This document shows positions 21,813-31,318 of a DNA stretch of 64,000 bases, piece by piece. Within the stretch, counting starts at the first letter, position 1, and each line of letters starts with the position of its first letter. The translations under genes and the position numbers were made by a program. This stretch comes from Deltaproteobacteria bacterium (lineage in GTDB: Bacteria; JADJOY01): assembly GCA_016713535.1 (NCBI GenBank), contig JADJOY010000032.1, positions 1 through 64,000 of the forward strand, read 5' to 3'. Below the pieces are notes generated by a model. It was not told the origin of the DNA. It searched no databases and was given only the letters and a program-made list of their open reading frames with translations.

Positions 21813-23943
21813 CGATCTCGACCTCCTCGCGGACCGCGCTCGCGCGCTCGCTCGCCTCGGCCACCGGCCAGAGCAGCGTGACCGTGGTCCCTTGACCGGG
21901 GGTGCTGGTGATCTCCACCTGCGCGCCATGGTTGCGCACCATCTGCTCCACCACCGCGAGTCCGAGCCCGGTGCCCTGGCCGCGCTTCTTGGTGGTGTAG
22001 AACGGGTCGAACGCGCGCTTGATCTGCTCGGGAGTCATGCCGCAGCCATCGTCACTCACGGTGAGCCGCACCGGTCCACCCGGGACGGCTTCCTCGTCGG
22101 CGGGCGTGCCGATCTGGATCTCGACGTGACCGCCGTCGATGCACGCATCGTAGGCGTTGATCACCAAGTTGGCGATGACCTGCTCGAGCTGATCGGCGTT
22201 GGCCGCCACCAGCGGCACCGTCCCGTGGGTATGGACCGAGAGCACGACCGAGCGTCGCTCGCCCTCGATGCGCAACAGCTCGACCACCCGCCGCGCCGCC
22301 CCGACCAGCGACACCGGCGCCACCACCGCCGGGCGGATGCGCGAGAAATCGAGGAGCTGTCGGATGGTGCGGGTGACCCGGTCGATCTCGTCGATGATGA
22401 TCGCGGCGGTCGCGTACTGGGGGTGGCTCGCGCCGAGCTTGAGCTGGATGTACTCGGCGCGGCCGCGCACCACGCCGAGCGGCGTGCCGAGCTCGTGGGC
22501 GATCCCGGCGGCCAACACGCCCACCGTGGCGAGCTTCTCGGCGCGCATGAGCTGCGAGCTCAGCCGCTCGAGCGCGGTCACGTCCTCGATCACCAGCAGG
22601 GTGCGCGCGCCGAGCAGGCGCGCCTCGTCGAGCGGGATCGCGTGGATGCTGAAGCGCCCCGGATACCCGAAGAGATCGAGCGCTTCGGCGTGGAGGTACT
22701 GGACCTCATGGGAGGCGCGTGCCGCCTCGACCAGCTCCATGAGCCGCGCCCGCGTGGGCTCGGTGGCGGAGACCAGCGCGCGCTCGAGCTTGGCGCCGAT
22801 CTGCGCGTCGGGAACGCGAACGCGCAGGTCGCGGTTCATCACCAGGATGCGGCCGTCGCCGGCGAGCGCCAGCACGCCGACCGGGATGTGATCGATGATG
22901 CGCAGCGAGATCTCGTTGAGCTGCACCAGGTCGCCGGCGCGCTGCAGACGCTCGTTCAGCACCCGCGCGCGCACCGAGCTCACCACCAGGTAGGCGCCGA
23001 CCACCACCAGCGCCACCGCCACCGACAGCGCCCCCGAGGCGAAGCGCCACAGCACCGCGCGCGCCTGATCGGTGAGCGCGCGCGTCGAGTTGAAGGTCGC
23101 GAGCTTCCACGCGCCACCACCGCGCACCGGGATCGACGCGAACTGCACCACGACGTCGGCGTCCTTGAAGCCCAGACTCACCGCCTCCTCGGCGGGGATC
23201 TGGAGCGTCCCGGAGTCGCCCTTGCGGATCGTCGCGAGGAGCTTGCTGAACACCTTGAGCTCGCCCGCTTCGGTATCGGCCCGCGCCACGTCGGTGCGCA
23301 GCTTGGCGCTCGAAACGCTCGCCGCCAGCCCATGAGGACCGAGCAGCAGGGCGTCGGCGTCGAGCAGGCGGATGTGCTCGAAGATCGGCAGCGTGTCGAC
23401 CAGGAACGCGAGCGACCGCCGCGGTGCTCGATCGGTGGCCTCGAGCGCGGTCGCGAACGCGCGGAACCGGTCCTCGCCGTGGTCGCCGAGCGGCCGCGAG
23501 ATGGTGAGGCCCGAGGCCGCCGGCTCGAGCGCCGCGAGCGCGGTCGTCGACATCACGTTCTCTGCGCCCGCGGGCAACGGAGCCACGCTGCGAGGGTCGT
23601 CCATCGCGGCCACCAGGGCACCGTCCGCCTCGTAGATGCGCGCGGCGCGATAGGGCCGCACCGAGCCGAGCAAGGCGTTGAGGCCGTGCACCGCGGTCTC
23701 GTCGCTGCTGGCCTGGCGCACCAGGTCCGCGGCGAAGCCCAGGTCGTCGCCCACGTCGTCGAGATCGCTGCGCACCTCGCGCGCGATGCGATCGAGCTCG
23801 GCGCCCCGCTCCGCCACGAAGGTGCGCTCGAGAGTGCGCAGCTCGCTTCGCACCAGCCCGGACGCGGAGCCGACCACCACCACCAGCGCCGCCAGCAAGA
23901 GCGCGATCAGGAGCAACGTGGCGCGCGGCATCGAGGATCTCAT
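21802..23943 (-). CDS. NtrB-like membrane sensor histidine kinase
   Basis: 713-residue histidine kinase. A membrane helix at about residues 7-29 and another near 295-325 enclose a periplasmic sensor domain of about 265 residues. A PAS-like domain (IIDHIPVGVLALAGDGRIL) follows, then HisKA with the H-box GIAHELGTPLG. The ATPase domain has N-box NLVINAYDA, DDGCGM and GTGLGLA. It phosphorylates the response regulator encoded immediately downstream, with overlapping ends. The signal is unknown. An ATG at 23931 is an alternative start. Genes upstream on this strand encode a membrane glycosyltransferase-like protein, so envelope sensing is a reasonable but weak guess. Confidence 0.92.
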
Positions 23944-24001
23944 AACACGCCGCGCGCGTGGCGGGGCGGCCGGCGGCGGCGCGGTGCGTGGACTCGCCCG
24001 G

Positions 24002-26005
24002 TCAGCGTCCGGCCGCGCGCGCCACGTCGATGCGGCTCGCGCACACCCGCGCCGAGCCGGAGGTCTCGACGCGTAGCTCGAGCGGCTGGGCGTGCTCGAG
24101 GACGAAGGCGAGCTTCACGGTCTCCGGCCCGACGGCGCACGCCGGCACCGCGCGGCGCGCCCACACCGGCACGCCGCCCTGGCTCACGACGTCGACCACC
24201 GCCGCCGGCTCGGCGCCCGCGCACTCGCCGGCCTGGGGTGCACGGTCCACCGCGAGACGGAAGCTCGCCTGCCACGCACCCGCGCCGAAGCGGTGACCGG
24301 GCCCGAACGCCAGGTATCCCCGCCCGCTCTCGCCGGGCGGCGCGCACGCCACGAACGGCTCGTCGCCGAAGCGTGCGTCGGGCGCGACCTCGCCCACCAC
24401 GCGATGCATCCGGCCCACCACGTAGCGGTCCCGCGCGATCCCCAGCCACTCGTTCCAGCCCGACCAGAGCTGACCATCGGACCAGCTCCACAGCCGCGCA
24501 GGGTACTGGTCGACGTTCGGCGAGCCGCTCCAGCGCCGCCCCTCCTCACCGAGGAACGCCGGGAGCTGGGCGAGCACTCCCCACGTCAGCAGCGGCGCCA
24601 GCAGCGCGAGCGCGGCTCGCGGCGCCGCGCCGAGCGCCGCGTCGACCGCGAGCGCGGTGAGGAACGCGAGGTAGGGCAACACGTCGAGCGGATAGCGAGG
24701 ACCGTAGCCGTGGCCGGCCCACCACTCGACCCGCATCCCGACGATCACGAAGAACACCGCGACCGGCGCGAGCAACGTGGCGGCGAGCCCTGGCGCGCGG
24801 CGCACAGCCAGCACGACGCCGGGCACGAGCGCCGCCAGCCACGGCGAGAACACGAGCACACCGCGGCTCGGGCTGACGGCGTTGCCGGCCAGCGCGACGA
24901 GCGGGTTGCCCTGCCAGATCGACCCCCGCAGCTCGCGCGAATAGCCACCCACCAGCGTGCCGAAGACCGCCAGGTTGCAGGCCGCGCCCACCAGCAGCGG
25001 CGCCGCGAGCCCCGCCGCGAGCAAGACGAGCGAGCGTCGATCGCGGTGGCGCGCCAGCCACACCAGCGCGGTCACGCCGGCCACCGAGAGCAGCATCGGC
25101 CGCATCAGCGCGGCGAACCCGAGGCCGAAGCCGAGCCACGCGGCGTCGCGCGGACCGCGCTCGGCGAGCGCCCACACCGCGATCGCCAGGCCGAGCTCCG
25201 CGGGGCCGTGTTGCCACAGGTCCTGGCTCGCGAGCGCGAGGTTGCCGGACGCGAGCGCGAACCCGAACGCCACCGGCGCCGCCGCGCGCGCGAGCCCGTG
25301 GCGGCGTAGCGCCGCCTGGAGCACCGCCGCGGCGAGTGCCACCGCAAACGCCGCCGCGGTCTTGGCGAGGGCGTAGACAGGGGCCGCCTTGGCGTGGAAG
25401 CCCGCCAGGCGAAAGAGCGGCCAGAGCGGCGCGGCGAAGAGCGAAGCGCCGGGCGGATAGGCGTTGTAGAGGTGGCCCTCGTGGCGATGGACCCAGTAGG
25501 CGGGCTTCACGATCTCGAGCTGCTCGGGCCACTCGTCGAGGTCGAAGTCGCCACGCTCGGCGAGGCTCACCGCGAGGTAGCGGGTGCCATAGGTGTCGAA
25601 GCTCTGCGGCCGGCTCGGCGTGGCCACGAACGCGGCGAGCAAGGGTGCGATCCACCACCGGCCGAGGCCCGCCAAGCGTGTGTCGCGGAAGCCGAGGACG
25701 ATCGCGCCCGCGGCCAGAGCGTCCGCGGCCCACAGCGCGGCGAAGGTCGCGTTGGTGGCGCGATCGCGGGCGACGAGCTGGATCGCGACCAGCGCGAGCC
25801 CGATCGACGCCGCGACGCCGAGCCAGCCGAGCGCCTCGAGCGGCCGGCGCCGCGCCGCGAGCGGCGGCGCCGGTTGGCGCGGTCGCGACTGCGGCGAAGG
25901 CCCGCGCGCCGCCTTCCCGGGCGCCGCGCGCTTCGGCCGCGGCGCGCCCTCACGGGGCTCGTTCGCCGCCTTCTTGCGCGGACGCGGCTTGGAGCGAGCG
26001 CTCAA
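24002..26005 (-). CDS. Polytopic glycosyltransferase-like membrane protein
   Basis: 667-residue protein. About 55 basic, Pro/Lys-rich residues are followed by roughly 12 membrane helices. An early extracytoplasmic loop carries acidic residues (DTYGTRYLAVSLAERGDF) in the place where GT-C enzymes such as ArnT or protein O-mannosyltransferases bind metal and lipid-phosphate sugar. The last 150 residues form a soluble, beta-rich, possibly carbohydrate-binding domain with paired cysteines. This suggests transfer of a sugar from a polyprenyl carrier, but acceptor and sugar are unknown. The likely start is TTG at 26005, whose TTGA overlaps the rlmD stop, so translation is coupled. Confidence 0.7.
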   Translation of the reverse strand: MSARSKPRPRKKAANEPREGAPRPKRAAPGKAARGPSPQSRPRQPAPPLAARRRPLEALGWLGVAASIGLALVAIQLVARDRATNATFAALWAADALAAGAIVLGFRDTRLAGLGRWWIAPLLAAFVATPSRPQSFDTYGTRYLAVSLAERGDFDLDEWPEQLEIVKPAYWVHRHEGHLYNAYPPGASLFAAPLWPLFRLAGFHAKAAPVYALAKTAAAFAVALAAAVLQAALRRHGLARAAAPVAFGFALASGNLALASQDLWQHGPAELGLAIAVWALAERGPRDAAWLGFGLGFAALMRPMLLSVAGVTALVWLARHRDRRSLVLLAAGLAAPLLVGAACNLAVFGTLVGGYSRELRGSIWQGNPLVALAGNAVSPSRGVLVFSPWLAALVPGVVLAVRRAPGLAATLLAPVAVFFVIVGMRVEWWAGHGYGPRYPLDVLPYLAFLTALAVDAALGAAPRAALALLAPLLTWGVLAQLPAFLGEEGRRWSGSPNVDQYPARLWSWSDGQLWSGWNEWLGIARDRYVVGRMHRVVGEVAPDARFGDEPFVACAPPGESGRGYLAFGPGHRFGAGAWQASFRLAVDRAPQAGECAGAEPAAVVDVVSQGGVPVWARRAVPACAVGPETVKLAFVLEHAQPLELRVETSGSARVCASRIDVARAAGR

Positions 26006-27291
26006 CGCGTCAGCACCGTCACGCACTCGACGTGCGCGGTCTGCGGGAAGAGATCGATGGGCTGGACCTCGCGGACCGTGAAGCCCTCGGCCACGAGCCG
26101 GCCCAGGTCGCGGCCGAGGGTCGCCGGGTTGCACGACACGTAGACCAGGCGCTCGGCGCCCAGCCGCGCGATCGCGGGCGCGGTCTTGGCGGGCAGGCCG
26201 ACCCGCGGCGGGTTCATCACCACGATCGGCACCCGCGGCGCGCGACCGCGCAGGAACGGCCCCACGCTGGCGCGCACGAAGCGCACGCTCGCCGAGCCCC
26301 GCGGTAGTCGCTCGGTGAGCCGCTCGCCCGCGGCGACCGCGTGCGGGTCGTGCTCGACGGCGATCACCGGATGGCCGGTCGCGGCGATCGCGGCGCTCAG
26401 GTTGCCGCTGCCCGCGTAGAGCTCGAGCACCGTCCCCTCGCCCGGCCCCACGGCCGCGGCCACCTGCTCGCGCAGCCCCTGGTTCGCGCCCGGGTTCGCC
26501 TGGCGAAAGCTGCCGGGCGGCGCCGCGGCGCCATCGGCGCCCGGGGCGCCGCCCAGCACGATCCTGCGCGTGCCGTCGCGCGCGACCACCTGCGCCACGC
26601 TCGGCAAGCCGGCGAGCGCCGTCGCCACCCTCACGGGGTCGGCCGTGCCACGCTCGACGAACGACACCGCGACCGAGGTCGTGTGGCCGTCGTCGACGAT
26701 CTCGAGCTCGAGCGCCGTGTCCGGCCACGCGCTCACCGCCGCCGCGAGCGCCGGCAAGATCGCCTCGATCCCGACCGATGCCACCGGGCACGACGCGACC
26801 TCGACCAGTTCCTGGCTCGCGTGGCGGAAGAGCCCGAGCCGCCCGCGTCGCGCGTGGAAGCGCATGCGGTGGCGGAAAGCCCACACCTGCGGCGAAGGGC
26901 GCGTGGGCAGCAGCCGCTCTGCGGCCACGTGACCGGGGCGCACCAGGTGATCGGCGACGATCCGGTCCTTGGCCGCGAGCTGCGCCGCCGCCGACAGGTG
27001 CTGGAACGTGCACCCGCCGCACTCCCCGAACACCGCGCAGCGCGGCTCGACGCGCTCGGGCGAGCGCCTCAGCACGACGAGCGGGCGGGCCCGCGCGAAG
27101 CGCTCCTCCGCCTCGGTGATCTCCACCGCGACGTGCTCGCCGGGCGCCGCGAACGGCACGAACACCACGCGGCCGTCGGCGAGGCGGCCTACCCCATCGC
27201 CGCCGGTCGCGATGCGCTCGATGGTCACCTCGGCTTCGCGGCCGACCAGCGATGCGGTGCCTCTCGCGGGAGTGGCTTCGTCCTCGGACAT
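26002..27291 (-). CDS. rlmD: 23S rRNA (uracil-C5)-methyltransferase, RlmD/RumA family
   Basis: 429-residue enzyme that methylates a uridine C5 in rRNA using S-adenosylmethionine. An N-terminal TRAM domain (residues 15-70) precedes four cluster cysteines: CAVFGECGGC plus a later CP (ASCPVAS). The SAM-binding motif is LELYAGSGNLS, and the nucleophile Cys is in YVSCNPATLGRD near the C-terminus. RlmD and the related RlmCD/TrmA enzymes are hard to separate by eye. ATG 27291 (MSEDEATPARG) is preferred; the frame is open to 27333. The stop overlaps the downstream glycosyltransferase-like gene. Confidence 0.88.
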   Translation of the reverse strand: MSEDEATPARGTASLVGREAEVTIERIATGGDGVGRLADGRVVFVPFAAPGEHVAVEITEAEERFARARPLVVLRRSPERVEPRCAVFGECGGCTFQHLSAAAQLAAKDRIVADHLVRPGHVAAERLLPTRPSPQVWAFRHRMRFHARRGRLGLFRHASQELVEVASCPVASVGIEAILPALAAAVSAWPDTALELEIVDDGHTTSVAVSFVERGTADPVRVATALAGLPSVAQVVARDGTRRIVLGGAPGADGAAAPPGSFRQANPGANQGLREQVAAAVGPGEGTVLELYAGSGNLSAAIAATGHPVIAVEHDPHAVAAGERLTERLPRGSASVRFVRASVGPFLRGRAPRVPIVVMNPPRVGLPAKTAPAIARLGAERLVYVSCNPATLGRDLGRLVAEGFTVREVQPIDLFPQTAHVECVTVLTR

Positions 27292-27362
27292 GGCGGGCGG
27301 CGTGGGGAGTGGGACGGAGGGGGCAAGCGCCACCGAGCCATCGGCGCGCGGGCGCGCTAAAC

Positions 27363-27884
27363 ATGATCGCGATGAACGAGATCCGCAACGCGATCGAGCG
27401 CTCGATCCTCGACCTGACCCACAAGGGCAAGTCGGCGCGGCTCGTGGTCGACTCCACCCTCGACGGCGTCGAGATCCCCGACCACGTGCGCGAGGAGTGG
27501 GGAGCGCGGCTCTTCATCGACCTGAACCCGGCGTGGCCGCTCAACCTCGACTTCGACGAGCAGGCGATCTACGCGGATCTCGGCTTTCAGGGCGTGCTGA
27601 TGCGCTGCCGGCTGCCGTTCCGCGCTGTGTGGGCGGTGATGGACCTGGCGAAGGGCGCGGGCTTCGTGTTCAAGGAGCACGTGCCACCGGCGTTCGCGAA
27701 GGAGCTGGCACCCGCCCTCGAGAAGGCCCCCGGCGCCGAGCCCGCTGCGGCGCCCGCGCCGGCCCCCCTCCCCGCTCCGGCGACACGCACCGAGCCCGCC
27801 CCGCCGTCCGCGCCGAAGCCCAAGAGCGGCGCGCGCCGCGACGCCTCGCACCTCAAGCTCGTCAAGGGCGGCAAGAGCGAGTGA
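27363..27884 (+). CDS. sspB: SspB-like ClpXP adaptor
   Basis: 173-residue protein. The N-terminal 100 residues fit the SspB fold: RLVVDSTLDGVEIPDH, then LNLDFDEQAIYADLGFQGVL and RCRLPFRAVWAVMD. SspB delivers ssrA-tagged proteins to ClpXP. The remaining 70 residues are a Pro/Ala-rich linker ending in a short basic segment (HLKLVKGGKSE). This matches the SspB layout, where a flexible tail with a C-terminal peptide docks on ClpX. An ATG at 27372 is an alternative start. The gene is divergent from rlmD with 71 bases between. Confidence 0.75.
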   Translation: MIAMNEIRNAIERSILDLTHKGKSARLVVDSTLDGVEIPDHVREEWGARLFIDLNPAWPLNLDFDEQAIYADLGFQGVLMRCRLPFRAVWAVMDLAKGAGFVFKEHVPPAFAKELAPALEKAPGAEPAAAPAPAPLPAPATRTEPAPPSAPKPKSGARRDASHLKLVKGGKSE

Positions 27885-27926
27885 TCGCTTCCCGCCGACG
27901 AGGCGGCGGGCTCCAGCCGCCTGGAG

Positions 27927-27946
27927 GGCCGCGGTCCCTCGCGGCC
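27927..27946. repeat. Hairpin with RTCCYT-type loop between convergent genes
   Basis: GGCCGCG (27927-27933), loop GTCCCT, CGCGGCC (27940-27946) is a perfect 7-bp stem. The same hairpin occurs inverted at 41510-41529, and variants with compensating changes occur at 41480-41499 and 51587-51606. Here it lies between the sspB stop and the arabinofuranosidase stop, where it could terminate both. Confidence 0.5.
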
Positions 27947-27962
27947 ACGGGCGATGGGTCGC

Positions 27963-29465
27963 CTACGCCACCGCGTGCGTGAGCACCGCGAGGGTGCGCG
28001 GCGGGAGCTCGAGCTCCTGCGCGCGGCCGCGGTCGATGGCGCGGCTGCCGGTCTCGATCTGCTCGATCCGTCCGGGCAGGTTCTCGGCCATCATCGTCGC
28101 GCCGGTCACGAAGTGGAGCGCGGCGTCGCCCGCCGGTGCCGCGCCCTGGTAGTCGAGCTCCAGGCGCACCGGCAGCTCGTGGTGGCGGTTGAGCAGGAAC
28201 ACCGCGACGCGCTGGCCGTCGTCCGAGGCGGTCGCCGAGACCGACACCAGCGGCGCCCGCTCCACCGGCCGGATCCCCTTGAGCCGCGCCGCCGAGTAGC
28301 TCGGGCCGTGGACCACGCGGCTCGCCACGCGCCGCGAGAGCGCGTGGGTGGTGAAGAGCTTGAACACGTGGAACATGCTGGTGCGCGCCACCCGGTCGCG
28401 GTCGGTGAGGATCGGCGGCGAGATCAGGTTCACCAGCGACGACAGGTTGGCGATCCGCACGAGGTCCGCGCGGCGCTGGAAGGTCATCAGGATGGTGGCG
28501 GCGCCGAGCGAGTCGCGTAGGCACGCGCGTGGGCGGATCGCCTGCGCGAAGTTCCACCACAGGTTCCACTCGTCGACGGCGAGCGGGATCGCGCGCCCCG
28601 CGACGCGCCGCACGGTCTGCTCGTGATGCTCGAGCTTGGCGAGCACGGTCTCGCCGATCGAGAGCGCCGAGTACCACGACGCCACCGTGGGCGGCGGAGC
28701 CGTGAAGATGTGCGAGAGGCGGTAGTCCTGCGGCTGATACGAGTGGATCGAGAGGTACTCCGCCTCGCCCGCGGTGAGCTCGAGCACCCGCGTGTTCCAG
28801 CGGCTGCGCAGGTCGTCGTTGCCGTTGAGCACGGTCTCGATCGTGGGATCGACGGCGCGCATCGCGGCGCGGTAGCGCAGGTAGCGGCGCGCGTAGTCGC
28901 GCGCCGTGGTGTGGCCCACCTCCCACCACCCGAACTGCTCGTTGCCGATGCTCCACAGCCTGCAACGCGGCAGGCTCGGGTCGTGGCCGGTGGCGTGGCG
29001 GTTCACGTATTCGACCCACGCCGCCGCCTCCTCGGCGTCGCCGGTGCCGGCGTTGGCGCAGAAATACGGCTCGCAGTCCCAGTCGCGGCAGAGCCCGAGG
29101 AACTCGTCGGTGCCGAGCTCGTTGTGGACCGCCGGTCCCCACGCCGGGCCGAAGCGGTGGCCCCAGAATCGGTTGGGGTAGCTGCGCTCGCGGTGCACTC
29201 CGACACCGTCGCGCCAGCGGTAGACGTCGGCGAAGCAGCCGCCCGGCCAGCGCAACAGCACCGGCGACAGGTCGCGGCACGCCTCCCACACGTCCTGGCG
29301 GTAGCCGACCTCGCGCATGAGCGGTGCGGTCGAGCCCTTCTCGGGGAAGAGCCCGCCGCTCACCATGCGGCCGATCTCCTCGAGGAAGTGGCCGTAGATG
29401 CGGCGGTCGATCGCGACCGTGGGGGTGCGCAGGTCGACCGCGATGCGAGTGGCCGCGAGCTCCAT
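27963..29465 (-). CDS. GH51 alpha-L-arabinofuranosidase
   Basis: 500-residue retaining glycoside hydrolase that removes L-arabinofuranosyl groups from plant polysaccharides or oligosaccharides. A TIM barrel carries the acid/base Glu176 in SIGNEQF and the nucleophile Glu299 in AVDEWNLW. The early family motifs GHFLEEIGR and LLRWPGGCFAD are present. A C-terminal beta-sandwich of about 120 residues follows. No signal peptide is visible, so it is probably cytoplasmic and acts on imported oligosaccharides. The length is typical. ATG 29465 is chosen at the family N-terminus. It follows the cobalamin adenosyltransferase by 20 bases on the same strand, with no obvious functional link. Confidence 0.9.
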   Translation of the reverse strand: MELAATRIAVDLRTPTVAIDRRIYGHFLEEIGRMVSGGLFPEKGSTAPLMREVGYRQDVWEACRDLSPVLLRWPGGCFADVYRWRDGVGVHRERSYPNRFWGHRFGPAWGPAVHNELGTDEFLGLCRDWDCEPYFCANAGTGDAEEAAAWVEYVNRHATGHDPSLPRCRLWSIGNEQFGWWEVGHTTARDYARRYLRYRAAMRAVDPTIETVLNGNDDLRSRWNTRVLELTAGEAEYLSIHSYQPQDYRLSHIFTAPPPTVASWYSALSIGETVLAKLEHHEQTVRRVAGRAIPLAVDEWNLWWNFAQAIRPRACLRDSLGAATILMTFQRRADLVRIANLSSLVNLISPPILTDRDRVARTSMFHVFKLFTTHALSRRVASRVVHGPSYSAARLKGIRPVERAPLVSVSATASDDGQRVAVFLLNRHHELPVRLELDYQGAAPAGDAALHFVTGATMMAENLPGRIEQIETGSRAIDRGRAQELELPPRTLAVLTHAVA

Positions 29466-29485
29466 CCCTTCCCCCGGACTCTTGC

Positions 29486-30157
29486 TCAGCGCGCGGTGCG
29501 CTTGGCGGCGCGCGCGACCTTGGCCGTGCCGCGCTTGGCGGCGGCGCCACGTGCCGGCGAGGCATGCGCGCGCAGGCCGCGCTCCCACAGGTATTCCTGT
29601 TCGCCGGTGCGCTTGGCGACCCAGCGCCCCAGCACGAAGAGCAGGTCGCTCGTGCGGTTGACGTAGTGGAGGAGGTGCTCGTTCACCGGCTCGTAGCGGC
29701 CGAGCGTCACGATCTTGCGCTCGGCGCGACGGCACACGGTGCGGGCCTGGTGGAGAAAGCCGCTCACCCGTCCGCCGCCCGGCAGGATGAAGGACTTGAG
29801 CGGCTCGAGGTCCTCCTGGCAGTGGTCGATGAGCTTCTCGAGCCCCGCGACCTCGGCCGGGCCGACGCGGTGCATGCCCTCGTATTCGCCCTCGGGCGGG
29901 GTGGCGAGCTCCGAGCCGAGATCGAAGAGCTCGTTCTGGAGCTTGCGGAACACGGTGTCGAGCCAGCGGTGGTCGGGGCCGGCCTCGAGCCGCTCCGCGT
30001 TGAAGACGCGCGCCAGGCCGAGCGCCGCGTTGAGCTCGTCGACGTCGCCGTAGGCCTCGATGCGCGGGGAATCCTTGGGGACGCGGCGTCCGCCGACGAG
30101 GCCGGTGTCGCCGTCGTCGCCGGAGCGCGTGTAGACGCGGTTGATGCGGATCGCCAT
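29486..30157 (-). CDS. PduO-type cob(I)alamin adenosyltransferase
   Basis: 223-residue enzyme that transfers the adenosyl group of ATP to cob(I)alamin, making coenzyme B12. The N-terminal ATP-binding motif is TRSGDDGDTGL. The conserved helix RTVCRRAERKIVTL and the C-terminal NRTSDLLFVLGRW match the PduO/MMAB family. The core is followed by a 30-residue tail rich in Ala, Lys and Arg that is not part of the usual fold. Its presence implies B12-dependent enzymes elsewhere in the genome. ATG 30157 gives the normal MAIRINRVYTR start. Confidence 0.92.
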   Translation of the reverse strand: MAIRINRVYTRSGDDGDTGLVGGRRVPKDSPRIEAYGDVDELNAALGLARVFNAERLEAGPDHRWLDTVFRKLQNELFDLGSELATPPEGEYEGMHRVGPAEVAGLEKLIDHCQEDLEPLKSFILPGGGRVSGFLHQARTVCRRAERKIVTLGRYEPVNEHLLHYVNRTSDLLFVLGRWVAKRTGEQEYLWERGLRAHASPARGAAAKRGTAKVARAAKRTAR

Positions 30158-30314
30158 GGTCTCGGAAGCGTCGCGTCGCGGCCGAGCCGGCGCGAACGAA
30201 GGTGGATGGATAGGCTGGCCAAGAGGGTGCGGCACGCTAACACGCGCGGCGCGCGGGCAGGAAACCGCGCCCCATGTCGCGCGGGCACCCGGCGGGCGGT
30301 CGCGAGGAGAGCCC

Positions 30315-30770
30315 GTGGAGAGCTGGCGTGAACACCTGATCGAGGACGACGAGGGGATCGCACGCGTGGTGCGCGGGTCGCACCGCATCGCGGTGCTCGG
30401 CATCAAGACCGAGCGCCAGCGCGGCCAGCCCGCCTTCGACGTACCGGCGTACATGGCCGAGCACGGCTGCGAGATCGTGCCGGTGCCGGTCTACTACCCC
30501 GAGGTCACGACGATCCTCGGTCAGCCGGTGAAGCGGCACGTGGCTGAGATCGGCGGCGTGATCGACCTGGTCAACGTGTTCCGCCGGCCGGGCGACATCC
30601 CGCCCCACGTCGACGACCTCGCCGCACGCCCCAAGGCCGTGTGGTTCCAGCTCGGCATCCGCAACGACGCCGCCGCCGAGCTCCTCGCGCGGGCCGGGAT
30701 CGACGTGGTCCAGGACCGCTGCCTCCTCGTCGAGCACGCGCGCCTCGGGCGGCGTCCCTGGCCGCGCTGA
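30315..30770 (+). CDS. CoA-binding (YccU-type) protein
   Basis: 151-residue single-domain Rossmann protein of the CoA_binding_2 family. It shows RIAVLGIKTERQRGQPAF near the N-terminus, then GCEIVPVPVYY, a central VIDLVNVFRRP strand, and KAVWFQLGIRND. These are related to the N-terminal nucleotide domain of succinyl-CoA synthetase; most are uncharacterised. The GTG start at 30315 is decided by GAGGAGA at 30304-30310. It is divergent from the adenosyltransferase with 157 bases between. Confidence 0.85.
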   Translation: MESWREHLIEDDEGIARVVRGSHRIAVLGIKTERQRGQPAFDVPAYMAEHGCEIVPVPVYYPEVTTILGQPVKRHVAEIGGVIDLVNVFRRPGDIPPHVDDLAARPKAVWFQLGIRNDAAAELLARAGIDVVQDRCLLVEHARLGRRPWPR

Positions 30771-30786
30771 GCCGATCGGCCCGGCG

Positions 30787-30816
30787 TTGACGACCCGTGG
30801 CCCGGGCGCGCATAGT
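30787..30816 (+). promoter_or_regulatory. Possible sigma-70-type promoter
   Basis: TTGACG (30787-30792) is followed after 18 bases by CATAGT (30811-30816). This is a fair match to a vegetative promoter and lies 35 bases before the start of the small gene at 30852. It was judged by eye only. Confidence 0.35.
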
Positions 30817-30851
30817 GAACATCCGTTCCCATCGGCGAACGAGCCCCGGCC

Positions 30852-31172
30852 ATGGACGACCTCCTCGCCCGCCTCGAAGGCGACCTCGTGCGGATCCGCG
30901 CGCTCTATCGCCTGGCGCGAAAGCGCGGCATCTCGGGCGACGAGCTCGCGGCGCTCGAGGCCCTCGGCAAGACGTTCCGCAGCGAGCTGGATCGGTTCCG
31001 GTCCACCTGGGACCCAGCCGAGCGCAAGGAGGCGGTGCTCGCCGTGGGGCGGATCCTCGGCCGCCTCGACGGCTGGGTGGCCACCCGCGGCAGCGACTTC
31101 GCCGAGGTATGGAAGCGCATCGAGCCGGCCAAGCGCCGCCCCGTGCGCCGCCCCCCGGCCGCCATCCACTGA
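30852..31172 (+). CDS. Small conserved-looking helical protein
   Basis: 106-residue protein, mostly charged amphipathic helices (DLLARLEGDLVRIRALYRLARKRG, then DELAALEALGKTFRSELDRF), with a basic Pro/Arg-rich end. It has no signal peptide, membrane helix or recognisable motif. Codon use looks like its neighbours and it has a plausible promoter upstream, so I consider it real. The function is unknown. Confidence 0.6.
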   Translation: MDDLLARLEGDLVRIRALYRLARKRGISGDELAALEALGKTFRSELDRFRSTWDPAERKEAVLAVGRILGRLDGWVATRGSDFAEVWKRIEPAKRRPVRRPPAAIH

Positions 31173-31206
31173 CCGCCGACCCAGGCGGGCGGCCAGGAGC
31201 GACCCG

Positions 31207-31266
31207 CTAGCAACTGCTAGCAAAAACTGCTGCGAACGACTAGCGATTCTTGCCAGAAACCACTAG
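31207..31266. repeat. Cluster of four CTAG sites
   Basis: CTAG occurs at 31207, 31217, 31240 and 31263, each as CTAGC, within an unusually A-rich 60 bases. The stretch is part of the 146-base gap between convergent genes (31173-31318). A later inverse pair, AAGTGCCC and GGGGCACTT, brackets the lptG stop. No gene is seen here. Confidence 0.35.
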
Positions 31267-31318
31267 CACGCGCACAAGCCAGGGCGCGCCAAGTGCCCGT
31301 TGCCATGGTTTTTGGCGT

